Shown: positions 41,783-52,279 of the stretch, piece after piece
Layout: each line of letters opens with the position of its first letter
How positions within the stretch are numbered: the stretch's first letter is position 1
Source: Planctomycetota bacterium
Lineage (GTDB): Bacteria > Planctomycetota > SZUA-567 > JAKLDR01
Reading direction: 5' to 3'
Length of the DNA stretch: 64,000 nt
Assembly (NCBI GenBank): GCA_022703445.1
Contig: JAKLDR010000014.1
Location: 1 to 64,000, forward strand
The notes under the pieces: model-generated
Databases searched by the model: none
What the model was told of the DNA's origin: nothing
What the model saw: only the letters and a program-made list of their open reading frames with translations
Position numbers and translations under genes: made by a program

Positions 41783-43027
41783 ATGTCTCCCAAGACGTTC
41801 ACCCAGCTGGCCATCGAGAACGGCCTGCTCACCGAGGCCCAGGCCGAGGAGTGCCAGAAGCTCGCCGAGAGCGAAACCGCCGCCGGGCGCCCCAAGCGCC
41901 CGGACGAGGTCGTCGTCGAGAAGGGCTACATGACCGCCGAGGCCACCCGGGCGCTCAACACCGCGCTCGAGCGCCTGGCCCGCGACGAGGGCAAGACCAG
42001 CCCGCAGCGCATCGGCGGCTACGAGATCATGAGCACCATCGGCGAAGGCGGCCTGGGGGTGGTCTACAAGGCCCGCCAGATCACCATGGGCCGGCCGGTG
42101 GCCCTCAAGGTCCTCCACAAGAAGTGGATCAAGGACGAGGAGTTCAAGAAGCGCTTCCTGCTGGAGGCGCGCCTGGCCGGGCGCCTGTCGCACCAGAACC
42201 TCATCCAGGTCTACGACGTCGGCCGCCAGGGCGACCTGCTCTACTTCTCGATGGAGTACATCGACGGCGAGACCGTCGAGGACATCATCAACCGGGACGG
42301 CCCCATGGACCAGGACCGGGCGCTGAACATCGCGCTGCAGGTGCTGCGGGCCATCTCCTACATGAAGCGCTTCGACATCGTCCACCGCGACATCAAGCCC
42401 GGCAACATCATGCTCACCAAGTCGGGCATCGCCAAGCTCGGCGACTTCGGCTTCGTGAAGTCCAAGTTCGACGCCCTGCTCGCCCCCGACGGCGAGGTGC
42501 TGGGCACGCCCGACTACATCTCGCCCGAGCAGGCCATGGGCACCGAGGACATCGACTGGCGCTCGGACGTCTACTCGCTGGGCTGCACGCTCTACCACAT
42601 GCTGGTGGGCAACCCGCCGTTCGAGGGCACGGGCTCCGCGGTGATGCGCAAGCACATCCGCGCCGAGCTGCCCTCGCCCCGGGAGTTCAACCCCTCGCTC
42701 GGCGAGGGCATCTGCGCCGTCCTCGAGCGGATGATGGCCAAGAACCCGGCCGACCGCTACGCGACCATCGAGGAGCTCTTCGAGGACCTCGAGTACGTCA
42801 AGATGGGCCAGGACCCCAAGGCCCCGCGGCTGGACGCCGGGCGGTCCACCATCCTGCGGGCCTTCAAGATCGAGCGCTCCAAGCGCGACCGCCGCGAGAA
42901 CGAGCTCGACGTCCTCAAGCGCCACAACCTGTGGATGAAGGTGGCCCTGGCGGTCATGGGCCTGGTGGTGGTGCTCATGGCCGTGGTCATCGTCGTCCTC
43001 TGGGCCCGGCTGGGCGCGGGCGGGTAG
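41783..43027 (+). CDS. Membrane-anchored Ser/Thr protein kinase (Hanks type)
   Basis: 414 aa from the ATG at 41783 (GGAGG 3 nt upstream). The first 75 residues are a two-helix module (FTQLAIENGLLTEAQAEECQ, VVVEKGYMTAEATRALN) that resembles GspE N-terminal units and is frequent before Planctomycetota kinases. The kinase domain has GEGGLGVVYKA, VALKVL, HRDIKPGN, DFG and ISPEQ, so it is complete. A single C-terminal membrane helix (residues about 385-410) has no large extracellular domain beyond it. Substrates are unknown. It is divergent from the YetA-like gene. Confidence 0.92.
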   Translation: MSPKTFTQLAIENGLLTEAQAEECQKLAESETAAGRPKRPDEVVVEKGYMTAEATRALNTALERLARDEGKTSPQRIGGYEIMSTIGEGGLGVVYKARQITMGRPVALKVLHKKWIKDEEFKKRFLLEARLAGRLSHQNLIQVYDVGRQGDLLYFSMEYIDGETVEDIINRDGPMDQDRALNIALQVLRAISYMKRFDIVHRDIKPGNIMLTKSGIAKLGDFGFVKSKFDALLAPDGEVLGTPDYISPEQAMGTEDIDWRSDVYSLGCTLYHMLVGNPPFEGTGSAVMRKHIRAELPSPREFNPSLGEGICAVLERMMAKNPADRYATIEELFEDLEYVKMGQDPKAPRLDAGRSTILRAFKIERSKRDRRENELDVLKRHNLWMKVALAVMGLVVVLMAVVIVVLWARLGAGG

Positions 43028-43088
43028 CCGGCCGGGAACTCGGTGTCCGGCCCGCCGGGCCGCGCAAGGTTGGTGTCCTACTTTTCTC

Positions 43089-43116
43089 TTGACTCCCCGT
43101 GCCTGCTGCATAGAGT
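43089..43116 (+). promoter_or_regulatory. Probable promoter upstream of guaB
   Basis: TTGACT (43089-43094), a 16-bp spacer and TAGAGT (43111-43116). It is about 190 bp before the guaB start, leaving a long leader that contains the repeat at 43208-43276. No riboswitch was recognised in the leader. Confidence 0.4.
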
Positions 43117-43207
43117 GGCTATATGGTAACACCAAGCAGATTGCGGACTGTCCGGCGGCCGCTCCACGGCGGGCGCCGGTGTGCTTTTGGGGTGAGCGGG
43201 AGAGTTG

Positions 43208-44780
<1,573 letters not shown>

Positions 44781-44793
44781 CGGAGAGAAGATC

Positions 44794-46350
44794 ATGGCTC
44801 GCAAGACCGACCATCAGTTGGTCCTCATCCTCGATTTCGGCTCGCAGTACGCCCAGCTCATCGCCAGGCGGGTGCGCGAGTTCAACTGCTACAGCCAGAT
44901 CCGGCCCTACACCATCGGCCTCGACGAGATCAGGCGGCTCGCCCCGGCCGCGGTGATCTTCACCGGCGGGCCGCGGAGCGTCTACGATCGGGGCGCGCCG
45001 CTGCTGCCCCGCGAGTACTTCGACCTGGGCATCCCGACGCTGGGCATCTGCTATGGCGTGCAGATGGCCACCCACGTGCTCGGCGGCCGGGTGGAGAAGG
45101 CCCGGGCCCGCGAGTTCGGCCGGACCGAGCTCAAGGTCAAGGCCGCGGGCTGCCTCTTCGACGGCCTCCGCAAGCGGAACACCGTGGTCTGGATGAGCCA
45201 CGGCGACCGGCTGGAGAGGCTCCCCAAGGGCTTCCGGGTGCTGGCCCAGACCAAGGACGCCCCGGCCGCCGCGGTGGCCGACGAGCAGCGCCGCTTCTGG
45301 GGCGTGCAGTTCCACCCGGAGGTCAGCCACACCGAGCAGGGCCGGCTCTTCCTCAGGAACTTCCTGAAGAAGTGCGCGGGCCTCAAGGGCGACTGGACGG
45401 TCAAGTCCTTCATCGAGGAGTCGGTGGCCGGCATCCGCGAGCGGGTCGGCTCCCACCGGGTGGTGCTGGGCCTGTCCGGCGGGGTGGACAGCGCGGTGGC
45501 CGCGCTCCTGATCCACCGGGCCATCGGCGCGCAGCTCGAGTGCATCTTCGTGGACAACGGCGTGCTGCGCCGCGACGAGTTCAAGCGGGTCAAGGACACC
45601 TTCGGCAAGGACTTCGGCCCGCACCTCCACGCCATCGACGCCGCCGACCGGTTCCTCAAGGAGCTCGCCGGCGTCACCGACCCGGAGAAGAAGCGCAAGG
45701 TCATCGGCCGGGTCTTCGTCGAGGTCTTCGAGGAGGAGGCCAGGAAGCTGAAGGGCGTGAAGTTCCTGGCCCAGGGCACGCTCTACCCGGACGTCATTGA
45801 GTCCGTAGCTGCGCACGGCGGGCCGACCGCGGTGATCAAGAGCCACCACAACGTCGGCGGGCTCCCGGCGCGGATGGGCCTGGAGCTCCTGGAGCCGCTG
45901 CGCCTGCTCTTCAAGGACGAGGTCCGGGTGCTCGGGCGCGAGCTGGGGCTGCCCGACGGCATCGTGAACCGCCAGCCCTTCCCGGGGCCGGGCCTGGCCG
46001 TCAGAATCCTCGGCGAGGTCACCCGCGAGCGCGCCGACGTGCTCCGCGCCGCCGACTGGATCGTGGTCGAGGAGATGAAGAAGTCCGGCTGGTACGACAA
46101 GCTCTGGCAGACCTTCGCGGTACTCCTGCCGGTGAAGACCGTCGGTGTCATGGGCGACGAGCGCACCTACGAGAACGCGCTCGTGCTGCGCTGCGTCGAC
46201 TCGGCCGACGGCATGACCGCCGACTGGGTCCGGCTGCCCTACGAACTCCTCGCCACCATCTCCAACCGGATCATCAACGAGGTCCGCGGCGTCAACCGGG
46301 TGGTCTACGACCTGACCTCCAAGCCGCCGGGGACGATTGAGTGGGAGTAG
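44794..46350 (+). CDS. guaA: GMP synthase (glutamine-hydrolysing)
   Basis: 518 aa, normal length. The class I amidotransferase domain has LILDFGSQYAQLIARRVRE, the catalytic Cys in LGICYGVQ (most homologues have GQ), and the His-x-Glu GVQFHPEV. The ATP pyrophosphatase domain has LSGGVDSAVAALLI. The C-terminal dimer domain ends NRVVYDLTSKPPGTIEWE. It converts XMP to GMP. GGAG lies 9 nt before the ATG, and it follows guaB directly. Confidence 0.98.
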   Translation: MARKTDHQLVLILDFGSQYAQLIARRVREFNCYSQIRPYTIGLDEIRRLAPAAVIFTGGPRSVYDRGAPLLPREYFDLGIPTLGICYGVQMATHVLGGRVEKARAREFGRTELKVKAAGCLFDGLRKRNTVVWMSHGDRLERLPKGFRVLAQTKDAPAAAVADEQRRFWGVQFHPEVSHTEQGRLFLRNFLKKCAGLKGDWTVKSFIEESVAGIRERVGSHRVVLGLSGGVDSAVAALLIHRAIGAQLECIFVDNGVLRRDEFKRVKDTFGKDFGPHLHAIDAADRFLKELAGVTDPEKKRKVIGRVFVEVFEEEARKLKGVKFLAQGTLYPDVIESVAAHGGPTAVIKSHHNVGGLPARMGLELLEPLRLLFKDEVRVLGRELGLPDGIVNRQPFPGPGLAVRILGEVTRERADVLRAADWIVVEEMKKSGWYDKLWQTFAVLLPVKTVGVMGDERTYENALVLRCVDSADGMTADWVRLPYELLATISNRIINEVRGVNRVVYDLTSKPPGTIEWE

Positions 46351-46364
46351 GTCCGGACACACCG

Positions 46365-46442
46365 GTGGCCTATTGACGCCAAGGTGATTTCGAACGACAG
46401 AAACGGCCTTCCGGCGTCTGTTGGTTGCCTGGAGGACAAAGC
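46365..46442 (+). promoter_or_regulatory. Conserved upstream block, copy 1 of two
   Basis: About 78 bp, starting TTGACGCCAAGGTGATTTCG and ending in the GGAGGACAAAGC ribosome-binding site, repeated almost exactly before the second lipoprotein gene (49002-49079). TTGACG could serve as a -35; the -10 is not obvious. Confidence 0.5.
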
Positions 46443-47375
46443 ATGCGAGCGACGGGTGCAATATGTCTGGGAGTCCTGGTGCTTGGCTCTGCGCTCGGTT
46501 GTCGATCCCAAGGCGACTCTGCCGACGCTCAGAAGAGTGGCGAGGGCCTGCTGGCCAGCATTCAGGCGGACGACACCATCCTGACGCCGGATGTGCCGTT
46601 CGCCTTCTGCGTGAAGATAACCAACCACTCGCCGCGCACAGCCTATGTGACCATGAGGAGTCTGCTGTCCACGGCGATAGTGTGGTTTCAGGAGCTCAGC
46701 CCCGAAGACGGTCTTCCGACGGGGGCGCCGAAACCTCGTTGGACGAACTTCGGCTCCGTGCTCTTGAGAGACGAAGCGGTGGCCATCCCCGCCGGAGACT
46801 CGCGTCATGAAGCACTGATAGTGTGGTCTCCGGCCGACGAGCTCAAGCCCGGTCGAACCTACGACATCTGGCTGGAACTGTCCTACTACAACCGGGCCAC
46901 GACGACGCTAGTCGGGCGACCGGGCAAGAAGGTGCCCGAGGAGGAAGTCTGGCGTGGCAAGGTGCTGACCAATCGGCTCCGCTGTTATCTCCAGCCGGAG
47001 CCTGAAGCCTTCGCCAAGCTCAAGCGCGAGTTTCATGAAAGACTCAAGCTTCCGGCGAACGCCAGGGTTCAACTCTATGTCGTGGCCAAGCTGGTTCTCG
47101 CCGAAGAGCCGTCCAAGAGTTGTGGCCGGGTGACTGCCGATTACAGGCTCTGTGAGTTGGGCGATCCGCAAATAGGGAGCGATGAGCTGTTGATGACGGC
47201 GCCGCCTTCGGGGCTGCTCGGACCGGCGGTGGCTTCTCGCGCCAGATTGCTCGTGTCGGGCCTGCTTGGGGCGGACGCCGGAGCGCGGTACCGCGCCCGT
47301 CGGCTGCTTGAGTCGTTTCTCTGGCACCACCCCGAGAGTGTCTTTGTGCCCTGCATCCGTGAGCAGTTGGAGTGA
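46443..47375 (+). CDS. Lipoprotein of unknown function, paralogue 1
   Basis: 310 aa from the ATG at 46443 (GGAGG 8 nt upstream). The signal ends in a lipobox, ALGC (residue 20). The mature domain, with TPDVPFAFCVKITNHSPRTA and TYDIWLELSYYNR, reads like an immunoglobulin-like or DUF4424-type beta-sandwich. The C-terminal part (RCYLQPEPEAFAKLKREFHE) is helical. It is clearly paralogous with 49080-50024, with the signal peptide and upstream DNA most conserved. The function is unknown. Confidence 0.7.
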   Translation: MRATGAICLGVLVLGSALGCRSQGDSADAQKSGEGLLASIQADDTILTPDVPFAFCVKITNHSPRTAYVTMRSLLSTAIVWFQELSPEDGLPTGAPKPRWTNFGSVLLRDEAVAIPAGDSRHEALIVWSPADELKPGRTYDIWLELSYYNRATTTLVGRPGKKVPEEEVWRGKVLTNRLRCYLQPEPEAFAKLKREFHERLKLPANARVQLYVVAKLVLAEEPSKSCGRVTADYRLCELGDPQIGSDELLMTAPPSGLLGPAVASRARLLVSGLLGADAGARYRARRLLESFLWHHPESVFVPCIREQLE

Positions 47376-47578
47376 TGTCGGGTGGCGCGCCACGGCATCT
47401 GATAGTCCTGCAGTGGGTTAATCTCTCCTGGAGGCCTTGCTGAGGCCCTTGCGCGCGGTTCTAGGCCTGAATTCCGCGCTGGGAGCGGTTACCGCATGCT
47501 ATCGGTTTCAACTGGCCAAGGAATATGCCAAACTCTGCCGGGGCAATCGCCGTTCTTCCCGACTGAGAGGAGACTCCC

Positions 47579-48796
47579 ATGGCCCAACGCCACTGGCTAC
47601 GCCGCGTCCTGATCTCCCTGGCCGCCGCCGCCGGGCTGATCGCGATAGGCTTCTGGGTGCTGCTGAAGTTCTTCGCCGTGACGGCACCCGACCCGTATGC
47701 CCCCAAGCAGCCGGACCTGACCATCGGGCCGGCGGCCCTGGCCGTCGAGTCCGGCGAGTTGCGGCACACGGTGGTGGTAGCGCACCTCGACACGCCCATA
47801 GTCGCGGACCGGAACCTGGTCTGGTGCGCCACCGCACAGATCGCCTGGAACGAGCTCTGCGGCCTGGCCGGCGGGCCGGTTCGCATGGAAAAGGAACCGC
47901 CGCTGGTCGGCCTGCTCAACCGGCAGGACGTGGGCCGCGGCGACCTGGAAGAGGACGCGCTCGTGGCCCTGGCCGGCCCGGGCGGTCCGGCGACGGCCAA
48001 GCAGCTCCGGAAAGAGATCGAGCGCAAGTTCGGGGCCGGCTTCGCACCCAAGTTGCTGGCGATGGCCGAGGCGGCGCCACCCGGCGAACTGGCTGTCTAC
48101 GCCTGCTTCCGCAAGAGCCTGCCCTACGAGTGGGCCTTCGAGCGGCTGGGGCCCTACCTGTCTTTCCGCGGGGCACGGGTGGATTGCTTCGGCATATCCC
48201 AGTATTTGCCCAGCGTGGAGTACGAGCGCAAGACGGCCGCTCAAGTGCACCTCTACGACTACAAGGGCAAGGACGACTTCATCATCGAGATCGACACTCG
48301 TGCCAAAGGCGACCAGCTGATCCTGGCCAAGGTGCCGCCGGCCGCCACGCTCAAGGAACTGGTCGAGACCGTCGGCAGGCGCATGGCGGCGGCCAAGCCC
48401 GAGACCGGTCTGGACGAGTATGCCGACCTCAAGATCCCGGTGATCGACTTCGACGTCGTCCACGACTTTGCCGAGCTCTGCGGCCAGCCGATCGCGTCGC
48501 CGGACCCGAAGGTGGCCGGGAAGCAGTTGGCCGCGGCCAGGCAGGGCATCCGTTTCCGACTGGACGAGAAAGGCGCGGAGCTCACGTCCGAAATCGTGAT
48601 CGCGACGTGCATCGCCCGGGTCCGCGACCTCGTCTTCGACCGGCCCTTCCTGGTCATGCTCCGGAAGCGCGAGGCGAAGAATCCCTATCTGGTGCTCTGG
48701 GTCGACAACCCGGAACTGCTCGGTGTGCGCAAGTGGCAGCCCGCCGACGCGGCAATCATGGAGGACCCTTTGCGCAAGGGGCCGTCGGGGTCGTGA
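47579..48796 (+). CDS. Membrane-anchored serpin-like protein
   Basis: 405 aa. GAGAGGAG lies just before the ATG. One membrane segment covers residues about 9-33. The C-terminal 60 residues read like the end of a serpin: FRLDEKGAELTSEIVIATC matches the hinge before a reactive loop (consensus DEKGTEAAAAT), then DRPFLVMLRKREAKNPYLVL and DNPELL match the last strands. The start of the domain (TPIVADRNLVWCATAQIAWN) also fits serpin helix A, and total length is right. Serpins inhibit Ser or Cys proteases; here Ile/Ala/Arg lie in the loop. It is a motif-level inference. Confidence 0.6.
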   Translation: MAQRHWLRRVLISLAAAAGLIAIGFWVLLKFFAVTAPDPYAPKQPDLTIGPAALAVESGELRHTVVVAHLDTPIVADRNLVWCATAQIAWNELCGLAGGPVRMEKEPPLVGLLNRQDVGRGDLEEDALVALAGPGGPATAKQLRKEIERKFGAGFAPKLLAMAEAAPPGELAVYACFRKSLPYEWAFERLGPYLSFRGARVDCFGISQYLPSVEYERKTAAQVHLYDYKGKDDFIIEIDTRAKGDQLILAKVPPAATLKELVETVGRRMAAAKPETGLDEYADLKIPVIDFDVVHDFAELCGQPIASPDPKVAGKQLAAARQGIRFRLDEKGAELTSEIVIATCIARVRDLVFDRPFLVMLRKREAKNPYLVLWVDNPELLGVRKWQPADAAIMEDPLRKGPSGS

Positions 48797-48921
48797 CCGT
48801 CGGCGTGACCGGACCGGACCGTCGGGGCCGTCGGGGTCGGACCACAGTATCACTTTGTCCGGCAGCAGGTTGACCTCTTCCGAAGGCCTCCGGGAGGTCC
48901 GTCCGCACGATTTTCGGCCTT

Positions 48922-49013
48922 GAATCCCGCGCGCCGGCGTCATCGGAGTCTTCACGTTCCTATGCCTCTTCTGGAACGGCATCACCTTGGCCTTCGTCTG
49001 GCAGGCCAATTGA
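48922..49013 (+). pseudogene. Hydrophobic C-terminal gene fragment
   Basis: An open frame, GVIGVFTFLCLFWNGITLAF followed by VWQAN and TGA at 49011-49013, reads like the last membrane helix of a protein. It has no start codon and a stop just upstream in frame (48919). It ends exactly where the conserved upstream block of the second lipoprotein begins. The rest of 48797-49079 shows nothing else that I recognise. Confidence 0.45.
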
Positions 49014-49079
49014 CGCCGAGGTGATTTCGAACGACAGAAACCGTCTTCCGGCGTCTGTTGCTTGCCTGGAGGACAAAGC
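49002..49079 (+). promoter_or_regulatory. Conserved upstream block, copy 2 of two
   Basis: Almost identical to 46365-46442, including AGGTGATTTCGAACGACAG and GGAGGACAAAGC. The match starts at the end of the hydrophobic fragment and runs on through the signal peptide codons. Confidence 0.5.
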
Positions 49080-50024
49080 ATGCGGGTGACTTGTGCGCTA
49101 TGTCTGGGAGTCCTGGTGCTTGGCACTGCGGCCGGTTGTCGATCCCAAAGCAGTTCTGATGACAGGCAGAAGAACCGCGACGATGTGGTGGCCGGCCTCC
49201 AGATGGACGACACCGTTCTCACTCCGGACGTGCCATTTGCCTTCTGCGTGAGGTTCACAAATCTCTCCAGGCGAACCACCTACCTGCCCACCAAGACCAC
49301 GACGTACGCAGCCGGTGTCTGGTTTCAGGAACTCAGCTCCAAGGATGGTCTCCCGACGGGGGAGCCCGTCAGGCTGATGACCAACTTCCCTCCCATGCTC
49401 TGGGAGGACGAAGCAACGGCCGTTCCTCCGCGCGAAGCCCGCCACGAGATGAAGATAGTGGCAGCCCCGGCTTCCGAGCTTGTGCCGGGGAGGATCTATG
49501 AGGTCTGGCTGGAGCTCGTCTGCTACAACGCTGGCCGAAACACCATAGCCGGACAGCCGGGCACAATCCTGCGTGGCGAACAAGTCTGGCGCGGCACGCT
49601 GCTGACCAACCGGATGCGATGCTACCTCCAGCCGGAGCCTGAGGCGTTCGCCCGGCTCAAGAAGGCATTCCGTGACAAATCCAAGGTGGCGGCGGATGTT
49701 TCCATTCCACCGTACATCTGGGCAAAGGTGGTCCTCGCGGAAGGGCCGGACAGGACCTGCGGGCGGGTGGGCGTCGACTGCCGGCTGGTCTATGAACTCA
49801 GCGATCCGCGGAGTGGAGAGGACGAAGACTTGACGGCCCTGTCGGCCTCGGGCCTGTGCGGTCCGGCGACTCTGTCCCGCGCTCAGAGCCTGCAGAGGGA
49901 GCCCTTCGGCCGGCCGCCCAATCTGGCCCGCGCCCGGCGACTGCTGGAATCATTCCTGGTGCGCCGGCCCGAAAGCGTCTTCGCCCCGCTCTGTCGTGAG
50001 CAGCTCGAAATGCTCGGGAAGTAG
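49080..50024 (+). CDS. Lipoprotein of unknown function, paralogue 2
   Basis: 314 aa. The signal MRVTCALCLGVLVLGTAAGC gives a lipobox cysteine at residue 20. Shared blocks with paralogue 1 are LTPDVPFAFCVRFTN, VWFQELSSKDGLPTGEP, and RCYLQPEPEAFARLKKAF. The C-terminal region (RRLLESFLVRRPESVFAPLC) also matches. The mature parts have diverged much more than the signal peptide and upstream block. The serpin-like gene lies between the two. The function is unknown. Confidence 0.72.
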   Translation: MRVTCALCLGVLVLGTAAGCRSQSSSDDRQKNRDDVVAGLQMDDTVLTPDVPFAFCVRFTNLSRRTTYLPTKTTTYAAGVWFQELSSKDGLPTGEPVRLMTNFPPMLWEDEATAVPPREARHEMKIVAAPASELVPGRIYEVWLELVCYNAGRNTIAGQPGTILRGEQVWRGTLLTNRMRCYLQPEPEAFARLKKAFRDKSKVAADVSIPPYIWAKVVLAEGPDRTCGRVGVDCRLVYELSDPRSGEDEDLTALSASGLCGPATLSRAQSLQREPFGRPPNLARARRLLESFLVRRPESVFAPLCREQLEMLGK

Positions 50025-50073
50025 TCGGCAGTCGGGGTCTGGTAGTCTGTAGAGGCCCTTGCACGTTGGTTGG

Positions 50074-50148
50074 GAGAAAGGGTCAGGAGTTTCCTCCGGT
50101 GCCCCGGGCCGGCTTAAGCTTCGACGGAAAAGGCCCCTGACCCCTATT
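50074..50148. repeat. REP-like hairpin, copy 2, fused into the queC 3' end
   Basis: GAAAGGGTCAGGAGTTTCCT (50076 on) pairs with the complement of GGAAAAGGCCCCTGACCCCT (50126-50145). The arms match the family of 33581-33639. The stop codon of queC lies within the left arm. Confidence 0.75.
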
Positions 50149-50850
50149 GCGGTACCGCCCCGGGTCGGCCAAGCCGTTCTCGGCGAAGCCCTTGAGGCGC
50201 AGCCGGCAGGCGTCGCAGCGGCCGCAGGCCGCGCCGCGCGAGTCGGGGTCGTAGCAGGTGCTGGTCAGGGAGTAGTCCACGCCCAGCGCCAGGCCGCGGC
50301 GGATGATCTGGGCCTTGGTCAGGCGCAGCAGCGGGGCATGGATGCGGAGCTCCGTCCGGCCCTCGACGCCCGCGCGGGTGGCCAGCCGGGCCATCCGCCG
50401 GAAGGCCCGCAGGTACTCCGGCCGGCAGTCGGGGTAGCCGCTGTAGTCCAGGGCGTTGACCCCGATGAAGACGTCGGCGGCGCCCAGGACCTCCGCCCAG
50501 GCCATGGCCAGCGACAGGAAGACCGTGTTGCGCGCCGGCACGTAGGTCGCCGGGATGCCCCGGCCCATGGCTCGCAGCGTCCGCCCCTTGGGGACGGCCA
50601 GGTTCCCGGTCAGCGCCGAGCCGCCGAAGCGGCCCAGGCCCACGTCGACCACCAGGTGCCGCGCGGCCCCCAGGCGCCGGGCGAGGCGTCGGGCCGAGCG
50701 CAGCTCCGCCGCCCCGTGCCGCTGGCCGTAGCGGAAGCTCAGGGCGTGGACCTCGAAGCCCCGGCTCCGGGCGATGGCCAGAACGGTGGCCGAGTCGAGC
50801 CCCCCGCTGAGCAGCACCACGGCCCGCTGCTTCCCTCTCGTCGCGCGCAT
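50083..50850 (-). CDS. queC: 7-cyano-7-deazaguanine synthase
   Basis: 255 aa. It makes preQ0 for queuosine from 7-carboxy-7-deazaguanine, ATP and ammonia. Motifs: [18 protein letters not shown] (PP-loop), [23 protein letters not shown], and the zinc site STCYDP...[14 protein letters not shown] lies 8 nt before the ATG. The C-terminal 20 residues after DPGRYR ([17 protein letters not shown]) are encoded by the REP-like hairpin and are unlike the family end. It is 12 nt from the phosphodiesterase gene upstream on the same strand. No other queuosine gene is in the window. Confidence 0.95.
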   Translation of the reverse strand: MRATRGKQRAVVLLSGGLDSATVLAIARSRGFEVHALSFRYGQRHGAAELRSARRLARRLGAARHLVVDVGLGRFGGSALTGNLAVPKGRTLRAMGRGIPATYVPARNTVFLSLAMAWAEVLGAADVFIGVNALDYSGYPDCRPEYLRAFRRMARLATRAGVEGRTELRIHAPLLRLTKAQIIRRGLALGVDYSLTSTCYDPDSRGAACGRCDACRLRLKGFAENGLADPGRYRNRGQGPFPSKLKPARGTGGNS

Positions 50851-50862
50851 GGCGGCTTCTCC

Positions 50863-52059
50863 CTATGCCAGGATGAGCGGCACCAGCATCTCCGCCGGCG
50901 AGAGGCCGGCGTGGCAGGCGCGGTGGACGTGGACCTCGCCAACGCGCGGCCGGTAGTAGAGCGCCGCCGGGCGCCAGGCGAAGGCCACGAAATCCCCCAC
51001 CCGCGCGCGGGCCAGCGGCGAAAGCCCGTCGGGGCCGAAGAGCCCGAGCGCCTCGGCTTCCGCGGCGGAGAGCAGCCCGAAGAGCTCGCCGTAACGCGCC
51101 CGGAACCCGGCGGCGAAGGCCGCCTCGCGTCCCGGCTTGCAGTGGAGCAGCAGCGCGGTCGACTCGCCGTTGGGCACGTTCCGGAGGTGATCGAGGAGCG
51201 GATTGCCCTCGTCGAGGAAGAGCGAGCGTTCCGGCGGGATGTCGACCAGCCCGTGGTCGCCGGTCACGGCGATCCGGGCCCGGCCGGAAAGCCGCTCCGC
51301 CAGGATGCCGAGCATGGCGTCAAGCTGGGCCAGCAGCCCGAGCGCCTGGGGGGATTCCACCCCGTAATCGTGGCAGGCGCCGTCGAGGTGCGGGATGTAG
51401 ACGTAGGTGAAGCTCGGCCGGCTGGCGCCCGACACCCGCTCGAGGACGCGGCCGACCGCGGCGTCGAGCTTCCCGTACCCGGCCGTGGGTGTTCCGCCGG
51501 AGCAGTAGCGCGAGTAGACGCTCGCGGCGATCTCCGCGGGCATCAACGCCAGCGGTTCGTGGCCCAGCCGCGCGACCACCGAGGGGACAGTGAATACCTC
51601 CTCGGGCCGGACGCCGCGCTCCCCGAGCGGCTTCCGGCCGAAGCGCTCCACGAAGGGCACGACCTCCGCGGACAGCCCCGGCGGGTCGAGCCACACCCAC
51701 CAGCCGGGGACCGCGTGTTGTCCGGGCCACTCGCCGGTGGCCAGGGCGGTGAGCGCGGCGGCGGTGGTCGACGGCCAGACCGTCCGGAGGGTGGCCGCCA
51801 GGCGGCTGCGGAGGAAGCCGCCGGCCGGGGCGCGGTCAAGCATGGCGCCTCCGAGGCCGTCAAGGAGCACCAGAACGTAGTGTTCGGCGGGACCGATCAG
51901 CCCCTGGAGCCGGCGGGCCTCGGCGGAGAGCTCCGCCCCCGGCGCCCCGGCCAGGGTATAGAGGGCGCGGCTGAAGTCGGGCAACGTCGGCCCGGGCCCC
52001 CCGGGTGCGACCAGGGAACCATCCGCAAACGCCCGACGAAGCCGTTCAACGTCGCTCAC
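50863..52059 (-). CDS. Alkaline-phosphatase-superfamily phosphodiesterase (nucleotide pyrophosphatase-like)
   Basis: 398 aa from a GTG start with AAGGGGG upstream. The superfamily motifs are LVLLDGLGGAML (first metal Asp), TVWPSTTAAALTALATGEWP with the catalytic Thr, YVYIPHLDGACHDYG and VTGDHGLVDIP, which supply the other metal ligands. It would hydrolyse phosphodiesters or pyrophosphates; the substrate cannot be told. There is no signal peptide, so it is probably cytoplasmic. It precedes queC closely and is divergent from the pil operon. Confidence 0.88.
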   Translation of the reverse strand: MSDVERLRRAFADGSLVAPGGPGPTLPDFSRALYTLAGAPGAELSAEARRLQGLIGPAEHYVLVLLDGLGGAMLDRAPAGGFLRSRLAATLRTVWPSTTAAALTALATGEWPGQHAVPGWWVWLDPPGLSAEVVPFVERFGRKPLGERGVRPEEVFTVPSVVARLGHEPLALMPAEIAASVYSRYCSGGTPTAGYGKLDAAVGRVLERVSGASRPSFTYVYIPHLDGACHDYGVESPQALGLLAQLDAMLGILAERLSGRARIAVTGDHGLVDIPPERSLFLDEGNPLLDHLRNVPNGESTALLLHCKPGREAAFAAGFRARYGELFGLLSAAEAEALGLFGPDGLSPLARARVGDFVAFAWRPAALYYRPRVGEVHVHRACHAGLSPAEMLVPLILA

Positions 52060-52196
52060 AGCTTGTGCCCCCTTGGCCTGGAATTAAGGTAATGATAGAG
52101 CCAACCCCGTGCGATTCCAGTCCGGGACTCCGGCGGGGTCCCGGGCTTGTGGCCCGAAGGCCGGACTGCCGCCGGCGCCCGGCCGGAAATCCGGTC

Positions 52197-52224
52197 TTGA
52201 CATGGTGGGGCCGATTTCTATAAT
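52197..52224 (+). promoter_or_regulatory. Near-perfect sigma-70 promoter of the pil operon
   Basis: TTGACA (52197-52202) and TATAAT (52219-52224), both full consensus, separated by 16 bp. The expected start is near 52231, about 50 nt before the pilM ATG. Confidence 0.9.
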
Positions 52225-52279
52225 CGGCGGGTCCAATAGCCTCGCGGCAACATGGCATGACTTCTGGCCGGGGAGGAAC

